Notes: generated by a model not told the origin, from the sequence alone. Counted from the stretch's first letter, positions 51,780 to 63,655 are shown. The stretch: 64,000 bases of DNA from Angiostrongylus vasorum (GCA_018806985.1 JADANN010000401.1:2170001-2234000), one strand, 5' to 3'. Made by a program: numbers and translations.

Positions 51780-51935
51780 TTAAATAGTTGCAATTATGTT
51801 GATATATTTGCAAGATTTGGTCCGCAGTTCAAAACGAACTGCGATTACCCCTTTCCCGGGGGCTCAGGTGCTATGCACGCACGGCTGCACTGAGGTCCTT
51901 GTTCTGCCTTTCTCTCACTCAGCCTTTTTACCCCT
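51780..51935 (-). repeat. family B fragment
   Basis: 'caattatgttgatatatttgcaagatttggtccgcag', 'cgattacccctttcccgggggctcaggtgc' and 'cctttctctcactcagcc'. Confidence 0.65.
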
Positions 51936-52239
51936 AACTGTGCCATTTATGCTACGAAAACAAGCCCATTTACAACAATATAAGAGAAGATAGTTCAGGT
52001 TACACTAAACTTTAAGTGATTAAACAAATCCCAAAGGAACCTACTCTATCAATATTGAATCTGCCATTACTTTGTTTGTAAGTGTAAAATGCCCTTCAAG
52101 AAATCTATGACTCTACTTTAAAGGCGATCTCGACGTCTCGAAGGATTCGCAGCGACACTTCCCGCTTTATACAGAGCTGCTAATACTTTCACTCCTGCAG
52201 GATATCCAACTCATACCTTTCAATTCCCTTTTACTATTC

Positions 52240-52398
52240 TATGCTCTGGTCAGGATTCTCATCGATCATATTCTGCTCATCTTCCGCAGTTACACTGGTT
52301 ACGTTGACAACACTTGCATCGAAGTCAACTAAGTTAAACAATGCAGTGTAGCAGTAAGCAGTAAGCAACAAACAGCTTTGACGGTACATGAGGCTTGG
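52240..52398 (-). CDS. exon-like block with signal-peptide-like start, unassigned
   Basis: Minus-strand ATG at 52396-52398 gives MYRQSCLLLTAYCYTALFNL, followed by an acidic stretch (DFDASVVNVTSVTAEDEQN...). There is a possible donor GTAAAA at about 52235. It could be a first exon of the neprilysin gene (hydrophobic leader) or of another secreted protein. Only one exon is visible, so this is weak. Confidence 0.25.
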
Positions 52399-52449
52399 GA
52401 GCAGTAGATAATTCCATTGGAAGGATAAAAAGCCAAAAAGCTCTTGGCC

Positions 52450-52680
52450 CTGATCAATCTCTGAGGGGTGCGCTATGCATTCGATTTCATCAAGCATCGT
52501 TTGGAGGTGAATGAATGCACATCTGACCTTTAAAATGACTCGCGGCGGCCTACCGATGTATCGAGTCAATGCTGCTATCCTCCCAGACAAGTATGGTACC
52601 AATTTGCCGACCCCGGAGGAATAAAATGCTTGGCGGGCCATGGGCACGGGGATCGATTCCACGTGTATCTAGAATCCCAT
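52450..52680 (-). repeat. SINE family A copy
   Basis: 'ggccctgatcaatctctgaggggtgcgc', 'gcggcggcctaccgatgtatcgagtcaatgctgctatcctcccagacaagt' and antisense head 'gggatcgattccacgtgtat'. Confidence 0.8.
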
Positions 52681-52711
52681 TAAATAACAACATTAAATAA
52701 TTCCTGGAAAG

Positions 52712-53925
52712 ATGGGTGCTTATGTCCATTTTTACTCGAAAGATGAGACGTTGTGTGTCATTTGGGAAAAGAGTGTTCGGTTTATCCAGAATTCTAATAA
52801 CATGTCAGATACTTCTGTTTTCTTTTATTTTCAGCGGCTTTTACGTTATGTAGGTTTAAACCGTCAGAGTTTGTAAAAAGAACTAATAAGGAATGGACAA
52901 AATTTTTATTTTGTTTAGAACTCAATAACTGCGAGAAATTTTTGGCTTCATGTGAAGTTATTGAGGTGAGTGGCATTATCAGATGTGGTAATCCAGACAC
53001 TTTTATGATTCCCATGGTTTTGACTTTACGATCCAGTGAGTAACTTCGGAATAATGGAATCCAAGTTCTATTGCTATTCGCCTCTCCAATAGGCTTTTTT
53101 TAATCTGGTGATTGAAGTCGTTGAAAAACCAGTAATGCGATTGGCAGTAATCGTTGAAAATCAGGAAAGCCATGTCGTCGGCTAGAGAAGAGAAGAAGCT
53201 TCAGAAGAAGTGGTTAGACGGAAGAGATCTAATAAAATTCGGCAAGAACAAGCTGTTAATATTACGTTCTATTGATATAAAATACTTAGAAGTGAACAAG
53301 CCTGCAGTGGTAGCAAGGCGTTTTCAACAATGTGAAAAACTTCTCATTCTGCATAATTGTGGTATACCTCAGGGGAGATTTAAAAAGTGTGCGAGAGGTT
53401 CTGGTGAGCTATTGCCTTTTCACAAATGGACTCTTCGCAGCTGAACATTAGTGTTTCTCAACATAATATAAAAGCTAAGAAATGGTTAACCGATTTTTAG
53501 CTCGCTGCCGTCCTCTAAAACATTGATTAGACACCTTTTGTCATGGGAGTACATTTGCATGATGTCTTGTCCCAATTTTTTTTGGAGTTAAATACTATTC
53601 AGTGGTCTCTATCATGCTACGAATGAAGAGTAATAGGTGTTGCATAAGTAAGGAATGGATCAACGCCAAGTAGTTTGCCATTTGCCCTTTAAACGTTTTT
53701 ATGGAGACAAATTTTGTAATGAGCTATCCATCTTGCATTCACTTTGTTCCCTATATTTCTGCAATTTCAAGACATTTCAACTGTGCTTTCTAGGATTTCC
53801 TGCCAGAAAGACGCCGAATAATACAATGCCGAGTACTAGCTTTATTCCGTCGACTGTTTGGCACCAACGACTTGGCTATCCTAGATGAAGCGAAGTTCAG
53901 TATCCCCATTCTGCAGCCCAACTAA
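52712..53925 (+). CDS. uncharacterised multi-exon candidate gene
   Basis: Exon-like blocks on the plus strand. (a) ATG 52712 to about 52775 (MGAYVHFYSKDETLCVIWEK). (b) 52835-52965 between 'ttttcag' and GTGAGT (AFTLCRFKPSEFVKRTNKEW, then TKFLFCLELNNCEKFLASC). (c) The very basic open frame near 53168-53410 (KLQKKWLDGRDLIKFGKNK, then EVNKPAVVARRFQQCEKLL). (d) 53794-53925 after 'gctttctag' (DFLPERRRIIQCRVLALFRR, then LFGTNDLAILDEAKFSIPIL, ending with TAA). Blocks a to b join in phase if the donor at 52776 (GTGTTC) is used; b to c and c to d do not join with the sites I see. No family recognised. It could be a real but diverged gene, a decayed one, or unrelated pieces. Confidence 0.35.
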
Positions 53926-54724
53926 GATTGAACCAACCCCCGGGAATCAAATCGTCTCAGATAAAAACGCGGTAACAGCATGCTAAAACACTCTCCTCTC
54001 CAGAGATTCAATGAGTACCCTACGAGTAGCATCCAGTGACGTAATGGCACGGCTTTTCCGAGATTCTACTGAAGAAAGTTTGTTTTTTGCTAGCTAGCAA
54101 ATGCACTACTCCACTGAAGTTGTCCTGTGATGTCCACGATCTGAGGTAGATATAGTTAAATGGTTCAGTGATTTAAGGGGCGAGAAAAAACCTTTTGGAT
54201 CAGCGGTAAGTGCTACAGAATACAGCTGGTCATCTTAGTCCATCATAATCTCCTTCAGAGAGCTAAATGATGATGCTGCTAAGTTTACGGCCTTGGTAAA
54301 ATAATCAGGCAGTTGAGACACTTCGTTAGCTCTTGCTATATGATACTAATCGTCTCCAGTGAAGTATGTTGTTATTCCATCCTGCTTATATGGGCAACCA
54401 TACTAGCTCAACAAAATTCTGCTGGAAAGCAATCACCTTCTATGTTTAAGGTGATATATGTAAATGATAGGATGAATATACTTTCCCATATATAGTAACG
54501 GAATACATCAAAGAAAACTGGGTAAAGAATGGTTAACGAGCTGTTAGGAAAGGGATGAAAAAATATGATCACAGGTCTACTTAACATCTTTGTCACCTAG
54601 ATAAAACAGCAAATCCCCTTCCAAGAAAATCATGGAAACAAGGAACTTCTTCTAGTACAATATCGACCTCCAGTGATTTGTTGAACCGAGATCCGTAGAA
54701 GTTGAGCTGGTTAAGAGTTAAGCT

Positions 54725-54904
54725 TTAAATGTGCTCATCTAATAACTTTTTATGGTTATCATTCAACATCTTTCGCTTTCCATCCGTCAGCAGGAATTCG
54801 AAAGCCCCGGAGTTCTCATGATATCTATTCGGTCCCACGATGAAAGCTAAATAAGTGAGATCTTTTGATGCCAGCTCTTTGCAGGTGGAGCAGTAGTAAA
54901 CATA
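54725..54904 (-). CDS. terminal exon-like block with CxxC, unassigned
   Basis: After acceptor 'tattgtgcag' the frame reads YVYYCSTCKELASKDLTYLA, then GPNRYHENSGAFEFLLTDGK and a stop at 54725-54727. YYCSTCK resembles the start of zinc-ribbon or FLYWCH-like exons common in nematode transposon-derived genes, but one exon is too little to name it. No upstream exon found. Confidence 0.3.
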   Translation of the reverse strand, partial: YVYYCSTCKELASKDLTYLAFIVGPNRYHENSGAFEFLLTDGKRKMLNDNHKKLLDEHI

Positions 54905-55354
54905 CTGCACAATACGAAAACATTGGACAGCAAAGACGAAGAGGTAGAAAAATTTTAGTCACACTGGCCGTCAACTAATGTCGTCATTCCTCAGGGCACA
55001 CTATTTCTTTCAGAATGTAAACTGAATAATTGACAGTGTATGAGAAGCAATAAACATTCGTCACCACGAATTCGGCAGAGATCGTCTAGTGCTTGCGTTG
55101 ACTTCATTAAACATAAACGTAGTCGTTAAGAGTGTGCTTTGAGCTCTATAACTTTCTTAAACCTACTTTTTGCTTTGCGGTCATTCTCTTTTTTGGTGAT
55201 CGTTCACTACCTTTGTCAAGAAACAGCTTCATTTTGTACAAGTAAAGCGAGATGAAAGGGAGTGTCAAAGCAATCGAAAGCGACTTTTTAAAGTAATCAA
55301 TTTACTTCTGAAAAAGAGTATTATTGATTAATAGACATTGAAATGTGAAAATAA

Positions 55355-55540
55355 TAGAACTAGCCGAGAGAAGGCAAAACGAATGACTCCGCATGGTATG
55401 GTGGTGAACGCGTTAGCCTCCAGAAAAGGTAATATCGCGTCCATTCCCCACCACAGACACCTGCAGTCCGGAGTTTTGCAAACATCTCGGCACCATTGTG
55501 TTGCATTTCGCATTATACCCTGCCATAAAAACTTGTAGTA
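55355..55540 (+). repeat. family B repeat, partial
   Basis: 'ggtatggtggtgaacgcgttagcctccagaaaaggtaat', 'ccaccacagacacctgcagtccggagttttgcaaacatctcggcaccattgtg' and 'ttataccctgccat'. Confidence 0.7.
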
Positions 55541-55589
55541 TACAGCAAATTTTAAAAAAAAGTGTTATTAGAATGTATTCTTATTATCG

Positions 55590-55830
55590 CTGGAGGATAG
55601 TGCAGTGGTGCAAGGAACTCGCTCGATCTACCCGCCAACACTCTCTCAAATACACGTGGGAAGGCCTCGGCTATCTACAAGACTTTATGGAGAACAGTCT
55701 GGAGCAGTATTCTACGACACTCATAAAGAAGGTGAGAATGTCAAGCACCAACCGAAATAACATGCGGAATCATCGAAAATATTTCTGGAAGATAAATGCG
55801 AGATGAACGAATCGAACGCAAGAAATGCTG
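55590..55830 (+). repeat. SINE family D copy, partial
   Basis: A-box-like TAGTGCAGTGG near 55598 is followed by a D tail ('cattctacgacactcataaagaag', 'gaaaatatttctgg', 'gagatgaacgaatcg'). Confidence 0.55.
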
Positions 55831-56634
55831 GGATCTGCCCAGCAAATATGACGATGGGTAGCGTAAAAAAAACTCTTGCTATCAATAACAAAAAACTGTT
55901 GCCCACTTTAATATCCCGTATCACTTGTAACCCACTAGCTGGAACTGCTAAAGCACTCATTAGTCTCTGCCGCGCATTAGGACCACTAAGCGAGTTTCAC
56001 TACGTCACGCTATTAGCGTGAGGGCTCTCATTTTCATTGTTTTTGGCAAAAAGGAGCTAGCCACGGGTAATTCTTCAGGCTTCCTGATTGCAAAAAGCCC
56101 ACGTAGGTTAGTCCTAGGGAGTATTCGTTTCCAAATTTCAAGCTTCTTAACTTAGGAGACCTTACTGGATGACGAGCAATTACCCTCTCTTTTCCCATTA
56201 CATATTACAATTCGACATTCAGGAACACGCTCCAAACCATTGAATGGTGGGCAGTTGAGAAATTATCGTCATATACCTCGTTATGATGACGCGGGCGTGT
56301 CCCAATAATGAAAAGGCATTACAATGGTCCGGCAATGGAAAATCAATCGAAAAAAAATTACATGGACGAAACAATCGGAGCTAATTCCAGATCATCTCTC
56401 AGGTAGTCTCATAAGGAGTTCATTTCAACCATCTGCTAACAGATGGAACAATTCGATTTGATCAAAAGAAAAAAAAGATGCAGCAAAAAAAAGAATTAAG
56501 GTGAGGGAGATAAACTGAAGCAATAAAATATTTTTATACGTCAACACAATGACAAGCACCCTCTGGTTTTTGAAGCATTTCGTAACGAAAGACGAGATGC
56601 TGTCCCTGATTGGAACAATTTTTACACGACCTCC

Positions 56635-56990
56635 CTTTCACACCTTCTGTGCAGATCCCGGCACTAATTGCATATGATTCGTTCGCTTGCATCTATCATC
56701 GACTGCATTCAACTTTTGCCCATGGGTTTGGCTATTACTTGAGGATTTTCCTTTCGCCACGAATGTGGTGGAATGCTGGTCGAGTCGATTCTTCTTGGAA
56801 TCCTGACATAGGCGGGCTAGGGCGCTCCCCAATGCGACTGAACCGAGTGAACTTTCCTCAGACACGTCTGGTCCGATTTCCCAATCCCGGAGGGATGACA
56901 GGCTTGGTGACCTCAGAGTGGGGTCGAACAGAAACCATATTCGTGACCATCGTCATCACTACCACTGTGCTACCCGGCCCGTGACTGAAG
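56635..56990 (-). repeat. SINE family D copy
   Basis: Minus strand: GGGTAGCACAGTGG (A-box), GTTCGACCC (B-box), core 'catccctccgggattgggaaatcgg', tail 'ggattccaagaagaatcgactcgacc'. Complete head, core and tail. Confidence 0.8.
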
Positions 56991-57079
56991 CGAATTCATT
57001 GTAAAAGGCCATCTTCACAAGTTGTGTAATGTAAAATAAACACAAGTCAAAATAGATAATATGCTAGTAAATATGACCT

Positions 57080-57455
57080 TACAACGGTTTACCGCCTCAT
57101 CGTGGCTGGGAGATGTTTCTCGATGTTGGGCTGCGATATACAGCAGGGAGTTCATTTCCCTAGCAAGACCTCCCAAGGAAGAGGAGTCCAACCTTTTCAT
57201 CCGGAAGCACAGATAGGAGCAAATCAATATCAGAATTCACCATCGTCCTGTTATTAAACTAGTTCCCTAGTGGCAAATCTCTCGCTTATCCAGAAGGGCA
57301 GCGACTGCCTTGGGTAGTGACCACTTAGAGGAAACTTTGGTTAGGCTGACATCGGGACTCCAGGGAACTACGGCTAAACCAGAAAATCACCGGAGAATAG
57401 AAATTATACTGGTGCCTGCACAACCAGTGAAGGGTGGCCATCCAAGTATCAAATC
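57080..57455 (-). repeat. family C repeat, full copy
   Basis: 'acggtttaccgcctcatcgtggctggg' to 'gggtggccatccaagtatcaa', with the 'gggactccagggaac' landmark. Confidence 0.8.
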
Positions 57456-57589
57456 AATAAATATGACATAAAATAATGGTTACACTTTGTGTTAGCTAGT
57501 AATGATTCCGACTGCTGCAGAATGGACTGTCCGGAGAAAACAAATGACTATCGACGGAGAATCAGTTAGTCCACAACCGTCATTTGGAT

Positions 57590-57870
57590 ACAATTCATAC
57601 CGTATGAAAGAGCGTTGCCGTGCAAGGTTCTTCACTCGAGCGGTGATCCACTGAATTCGAGTCGGTGCGACCACGAAGAGTCACATCAGGAGGACGAACA
57701 ATTGTAGAACAAATCGACTCGAACCAATCTGGTTCTGAAGAAGGTTAGGTCACCGAAACTTTAGCCGAATGAAGTTCCTTTTTTTAATCAACCTCGTATT
57801 AGGTTAATAGTGAGAGAATACATATTGGCTAGGTATACCGAGATTTAAAAAAAGTCTGCTTTTAAATTAA
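57590..57870 (+). repeat. family E repeat with hammerhead-like core
   Basis: Core: stem I arms AACC (57722-57725) and GGTT (57731-57734), CTGAAGA (57735-57741), extra A, GGT (57743-57745), six-base loop, ACC (57752-57754), GAAAC (57755-57759). Tail 'tcaacctcgtattaggttaat..taccgagattt'. The residue before stem I is G, not a permitted cleavage-site base. Confidence 0.65.
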
Positions 57871-59995
57871 GTATGAGGACGTTAAAGAATCAAGGAGCAG
57901 TTCTTAATTGGGGAGATCTTTAGTTGATTTTCGTATATTCATCGCTGCCATTATGACTGATGCACTTCCGGCACTTAGAGGACAACACTTAGTGTACACG
58001 AGATCATTACGAAATTGGATGTTAAGGACTAATATGAGCCATATATGACGCAGAAATTTTTTTGAATCACAATAACTACATGATATTTATTGAGCTCTCG
58101 AACAGAATGTTTCAAGTAAACTTTAGCAGAATTTGAGAGAGGCACGCATCATACAATTGTTCTAAATGTGAATCTGCCGTTGACTACTTCTCAGTAACTC
58201 GACGGGATGGGGAAAAACTCGACGAATAAAAGAACTAATCGATACCGATGGAAATAGCAAGAAAGAAAAAAGGAAACTGGAAAGGAAATGAATGAAAATG
58301 TTTGAATAGGAAGTTTTTCTGAATCGATGCTTCTATCGTATTTGGAATTTTAGTGAAATATGACAGCTCGGCGTGCCCTCTAAAAGTCATTTATTCTTCT
58401 TAACTCAAAAATTTACCAGCCATTGGATCGGCATACGTTTTAAAACTTTCACTTGATAGTAACAGTTAAACGGATGTGAATAGTTTTTAACAAGTCTAAA
58501 GAATCGAAAGATCAGAAATCTCTCACGCCACAAGAAAAGATTTGAAAGAAATGATTGTGAGCTGAACTGCACACAAAGGAGTCCGACTGCTCTGGATATT
58601 AAAGTTACAAGCAGTAACTGATGAGGAATAAATGCGACCAATTACGGTATTGGTCACTGTATGTATGGTCTTATAAGCTGTCCTTGATAAGCTGAGACAC
58701 ATTTCACAGCGACGGACGTTTTGAAGGATCCCACTTTTTTCAGATACGTTTTTTCTCCCACTTACTCTTTTTTAGGCAGCGAGACCACCTGCGGAGAATT
58801 CGAATGTGGTGACTCATCTAGAATAGTTCCAGTAAGAATACCTGAATAACTTGTTGCTCAAGGTCGAATTTAATTACTAAAGCTCGATCTGCAAATTCAA
58901 GCGATCGATCCGGATATTCTCCAAGTTAGCAAGACAGTTTGATTATAAAACAGTTTAAGGAGATGATAAGCTGAGAGGAAGAGGAAGAGGAAGAAGATGA
59001 TGATAGTGATGAAATAATAATAGTAAGAAGAACACCGCAATAGTTCTTGTAACGAGAAGTATGTCGATAGTGCCTACATGAGCGTGTGAAAGCACACAAC
59101 AAAATGTATATGGAATAGACGAATATTAAAGTGATGTATGAGAACAGCAAATAATACCAGGACATTCATTATAAGTTAAAGAAACCTGCAGCTTACTTCA
59201 TTGTGATCTTCATTACACCATTATTCTCCCTTATTAAGTATTTCTGATAATGAATTTTGTCAATTTCACTGGGTTTTTTTGAATGTCGTCAGAAGTTCGA
59301 AGGACATGCCGATTCTAAGCGATGTTGACACATTGACATGAATGGATCATATAGGCTTTTAATGGGAAGTAAAATGTTAAACCGAAAATTATACGGATTT
59401 CCAAGAACGCGCTCCATTGTCAATGAAGCAGACCTGCATGCTTGATTTGTTCAAATGCCCTACAGAAGTTTATAAGCCAATTAGGTTTCATTTCACATAG
59501 AAGAAAAGGACAGAGGAAGCTATGAAAATATGAAAATTTGAGACCCAAAACGGTTAACTTAAACAGAATTATAGACGTTATTGCCATTATTTGACCACGT
59601 GGTATATTCCAGTCTAATTGAGAGACGTTCGAATTAATTAAAACGGTAGTTTTTGGACTTGTTCTTTTGAGAAAACACCAGTTTTGTCGCGTAATGGTAT
59701 GGTTCTATGGCCTCTTCTAAAAACGCTATGCAGAAAGTCCGTGTGAGAATGGAAGTAGAAGGTTTCAAGAGATGGGAGTGAGGAGATACGAGAAGCATAG
59801 ACAGTTGTCTTTCGATAAAATATGGTTGCAACAGCTCCATATAATCCGATCAGTAGGAAAAAAAAAGTCCGCAACAAGAAAATGCTATGTTAAAGACCTA
59901 GTGAAAAGTAAATGACTCGTGTTTATAATGCAGCAAATTGAAGAACAGTGTTTTCTCAAAGTAGCTGCAGTGTTCATCTGATGTGACACTGATGC
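57871..59995. other. intergenic, no gene recognised
   Basis: One exon-like block (58776-58831, +) lies between 'ctcttttttag' and GTAAGA and reads SETTCGEFECGDSSRIVP; it is isolated. A GAA/GAT microsatellite at 58972-59030 gives a poly-Ser frame on the minus strand. Confidence 0.35.
58972..59030. repeat. GAA/GAT simple repeat
   Basis: 'gagaggaagaggaagaggaagaagatgatgatagtgatg' then 'aataataatag'. Confidence 0.8.
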
Positions 59996-59999
59996 AACT

Positions 60000-60305
60000 C
60001 CGCCCTGAGTAACCAGGCCCCTGTTTCCTTTCGAGGTTGACAAATTGGTGCCAGACATGTCTAGAGAAAAGCTTCCCCTTTTCACGAAAACCAGCGGCTG
60101 CCTTCGGTGAGTGCCTGGGACGCTCTTTTCCCAGGTCTCTACGGAGAATCGCGCGAGCATTCAACAACATTTGTGAAGAAGACGAAGCCCCCGAATCCAC
60201 ACGCAAATTCGAAGATCTTCATCGTGGATAGATTCGAAGAAACGAATCATATGAAAAAGACTAGTACCCGCATAATATCTGAACAGAGATCACATAAATG
60301 ATGAG
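60000..60305 (+). repeat. SINE family D, core and tail
   Basis: 'ggttgacaaattggtgccagacatgtctag' core, then 'gaagatcttcatcgtggatagattcgaagaaacgaatc', matching the tail of 46375 and 31110. Head degraded. Confidence 0.7.
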
Positions 60306-61088
60306 TAGTAATAAATAAAGTTGTAGTACTTGGATAGGATGGTCGCTATCCTAGGGTTTGTTACCCCAACAATAATGAGAACCTTCATTATTATTCAGAC
60401 AGCAAAGCCACTTTTTATTTGGACCAGACGGTACCGATCGTAAAAAAAAGAAACTGGAAAACACCGACTAGACAACTGCTAGGGAATACACAAGAAAGTA
60501 AACAAAACCTTCTTTACGTTTACTTAATGATTGTCCCATGAAACACTTTTCTATCATAAATTTTCATAAGGTTCAACACATATAAGCGAAAAAAAGGAAT
60601 GTGAAAATAGGAAAAAAAAACCAAGAACAGCAAGCAACAACCCAACAATGAGACTTTCTTATTTCAGCGAACAATCTCTGCCCGATGGCAGCTGCTTATC
60701 CTCAGCTTAAGAGACTTTCCGACGTTTCTTGTTTTTTATAAATTACTTTGTTGATGATCGAGGAAAGCAATGTAGGTACATGTAGTTTATCTGGTGTTAG
60801 ATGAGAATAGTTATGTTCTTATGTCATGGCGGCAACAACAACAACACTTTCGCCCTCGTAAATCACTAAAAAACAAGTGACTTTAAGTCTTCTTCAACGG
60901 ACAATCGCAGAGGGATGACGACTAGAACCGGCTGGTCTCTGAGCTTGTGCTTGGCTCTCATATACTTTCCGACAATGGTGGTAAATAGAAGAGTACCATT
61001 ATGTTCCGAATAAGTACCGAAGCGTGATGTGGATTTTCTCTCACTTCATATCACCGATAACTGATGAGAGTGTGGAGTAAAGAATACA
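60306..61088. other. intergenic, nothing recognised
   Basis: No open frame or repeat landmark identified. Confidence 0.35.
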
Positions 61089-61131
61089 GGCGGGTATAGC
61101 GCAGTGCTAGAGGGCGCCCTGCAGTGAGTGA
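61089..61131 (+). repeat. SINE family A, isolated tRNA-like head
   Basis: 'gcgggtatagcgcagtgctagagggcgccctgca' and nothing further of the family. Confidence 0.55.
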
Positions 61132-61775
61132 ATGAGTTCACTACCGAGCAATTAAGATATAATTTAAGAGAAGCAACACATTAAGCTGAGTATGGAGTAC
61201 AGCAAAAAAATTTGGGTGGGATTAGTAATCTGGTAGAAGACAACTGTGACGTTGGTCCACATACGAAGTACACAACGGTCACGCGGCATCCATCAATGAA
61301 GTATTTTTCTTGGCTTTTGATCCAAGCACTTCCAAAATGAAGCTCCAGAAAAATTTTCGGTACCGATAAATCTTGAAAATTAATGGTTCCAAAGCGAAAT
61401 GGCTTCTTTAGCAGTCTCGTTCACCACCACTTGATGCGTCTAAGATCAACAGAAGAACAAACAAAAAAAAATTATAATAGATCGATTCGACAAAGAATTT
61501 CCTGTAACCTCCCTCTCCACTATCATAGTTTCTTCATATGAGCATAAAAGTGTGGTAATATTAAGGCTGATAGAAGGAGAGCTTAGCTCTTCATCACTTT
61601 AATGGAAGTATTGAACGAAAGGCGAACGAAGGAAAGCAAGGGGAAATTGTCCTGTCGTCATTCTACTGAAGAGAAAACGTAAGGAAGAAGCGCTACATCA
61701 TTTCGACTGTTTCAGGATGGATTGTTCTCATGAAAACAAATAATCATCAATGAACGACCAATGAGCAATTGTCAT
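61132..61775. other. intergenic, nothing recognised
   Basis: No gene or repeat seen. Confidence 0.35.
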
Positions 61776-61779
61776 GTGT

Positions 61780-62110
61780 AAAAGGGTACCGCCGAATGAC
61801 GCTACTTCATTCGTGCGGTGCTACACTCTACTCCGTTCAACTGACCACAGTTACGAAAACGCACATTGCAAGAAGAAAAACAGCAGTGGACACTCGACTA
61901 GAAGCATCATGGCTCTGAAGAAGATGATGACGTCGAGACATTCGTCATCGAAAATCAGAAGCATTTATTAATAACCTCGTGTCAGCTCATCAAGGACAGT
62001 TCCTAGCACAAAGTAACATCGTGTTAGCCTATAAATAGAACAAGATACTAATTATTCATATCGAGCGCAATGGAAACTGATTAACAAATGTGAAACGTCA
62101 TTAGATTAAA
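61780..62110 (+). repeat. family E repeat with hammerhead-like core
   Basis: 'aatgacgctacttcattcgtgcggtg'. Core CTGAAGA (61915-61921), A, GATG (61923-61926), loop ATGA, CGTC (61931-61934, one G-T wobble), GAGAC. Tail 'taacctcgtgtcagctcatc'. Confidence 0.65.
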
Positions 62111-62164
62111 AGTTAGTGGAAAGTCTATATGGTTAGGCTTTTCATTGATAGAGGATGGAGCCCA

Positions 62165-62310
62165 AAGGTTCGCGCATTGATCAATTTCCTAAGAGCTGCA
62201 CTACGCATTCGTTTTCATCAATCATCGTGTAGGTGATTGAATGGATATTCGGACTATGAAATGACTTATGGAAACCTATGGGTCCGTAAAGTCGGTGTTA
62301 TTAGCCTCTT
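62165..62310 (-). repeat. SINE family A fragment (tail)
   Basis: 'cgcattgatcaatttcctaagagctgcactacgcattcg' and 'ggtgattgaatggatattcggactatgaaatgact', antisense. It abuts the plus-strand copy next to it, tail away from head. Confidence 0.65.
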
Positions 62311-62314
62311 AAAT

Positions 62315-62610
62315 AGGCTAAGCATGTCTAGCGCAGTGGTCGGAGGCGTCCTGCAAGACACATGAGATCGATCCGCGCGCCGCAGGCATACCAAACCGTT
62401 CATCCCTCCAGGGTGGGCAAATTGGTACCAGACTTGTCTGGGAGGATAGCAGCAACTGGTTGAATACACTGGTAGGTCACTGCGAGTCATTGTAAAAGCC
62501 AGATTTGCATTCAATCACTTCCAACGATGTTTAACGAAGTCGGATCCATGGGGTATCCTTCAGAAATTGATCAACGCCGACAGTTTTATCCTTTATTTAT
62601 CGTCTATTAA
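62315..62610 (+). repeat. SINE family A, reference-quality copy
   Basis: A-box TAGCGCAGTGG (62329-62339), B-box GATCGATCC (62366-62374), core 'gggcaaattggtaccagacttgtctgggagg', body and tail 'cgccgacagttttatcctttatttatcgtc'. The clearest full-length A element in the window. Confidence 0.85.
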
Positions 62611-63400
62611 ACAAGTCTACTATCAATTCTCCTACTCAAGAGAAAAGAAGCCTTCAAAGCGAAAGATCGAACCAAAGACCGTGTGTGTATGCCAGAGCAC
62701 CTCTAATCCCTAGTTGTACATGCTTCCTCCAAAGGCATACTATGTTATTATAGTACTATAGTTCTAAACAAAACCTCTGCCTACATATATTTTTGCATCA
62801 GAAGAATCCCGAGCTACTTACAAACGAGCTCTAATTACGTAAGTGGTTTCGTAGTACAAAATGGCAAGCTTTTTAGACGACTGCTTTGCGATAATGATAT
62901 GAATTCGGTAATTATCTTCTAATTCATTAAAGGTCCAAAGGATATAAAGTGATACTAACGCAAGAAAGGACACTGGTAGTCAAGAAAGGAAAGAACTGTT
63001 GTTTGTTTTCAGCTCTTTATAATGTTAAAACTCAAAGTATACCAAAAAGAAATGAGAAGGATCTCAGTTGATAAGCTAAAAAAATGGTGAATGAGGGAAA
63101 CGCAAGAACATCTCGCCGTGGGAAAACATGTGATATGATAAATGACAAGGGATGAAACGGATGCTTCAACACTAATTGCCATCAAAGAAAAAAGAGATAG
63201 CGAAGATAGTGATAAGATTTTGGAGAGATGGTAGCGTTAGAGTAAAAAGAGGCGCGAGTGATGAATTGATGAAGAGAAATAGGCGCCGAATGAGAATGCG
63301 ACCAATGATCAACGAGGGAATTGAACCGCTCACTTAGCAACGACCACAGTACTATTGGACACGATTTTGACCTTTTCACTTCTTACAAGTAATAAAAAGG
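62611..63400. other. intergenic, nothing recognised
   Basis: Minus-strand frame 63182-63379 has no recognisable features. Confidence 0.35.
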
Positions 63401-63404
63401 GTGT

Positions 63405-63655
63405 GGTGTTGACTAGTCTCTTTAAGGATGAGCCATGCATTCTATTCCATTCGTGGCACCATAGAGTTGATTAGATGCATATCTGACCATACAGCTACTT
63501 GTAGTGGTCTATCGCTGTAGTTTGTGTTCTTACCATCCTTAGGCAGGTCTGGAATCTATTCACCTGAGGGATGGAAGGCTTTGTTTTATCCGAAGGCGGG
63601 ATCGAATCAAATTGCATAACACATCTAGCCGTTGCACTACACGTTCCCACTAGTA
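63405..63655 (-). repeat. SINE family A copy
   Basis: 'gatgagccatgcattctattccattcg', 'gtctggaatctattcacctgaggg' and antisense head 'ctagccgttgcactacacgttccc'. Confidence 0.7.

Noticed and set aside
58926..59165. Minus-strand frame with poly-Ser and hydrophobic stretch
   Set aside because: The poly-Ser comes from the GAA/GAT repeat and the rest has no support from splice sites or motifs.
62329..62380. Possible tRNA gene
   Set aside because: Same reasoning: head of a family A SINE, acceptor and anticodon arms do not form.
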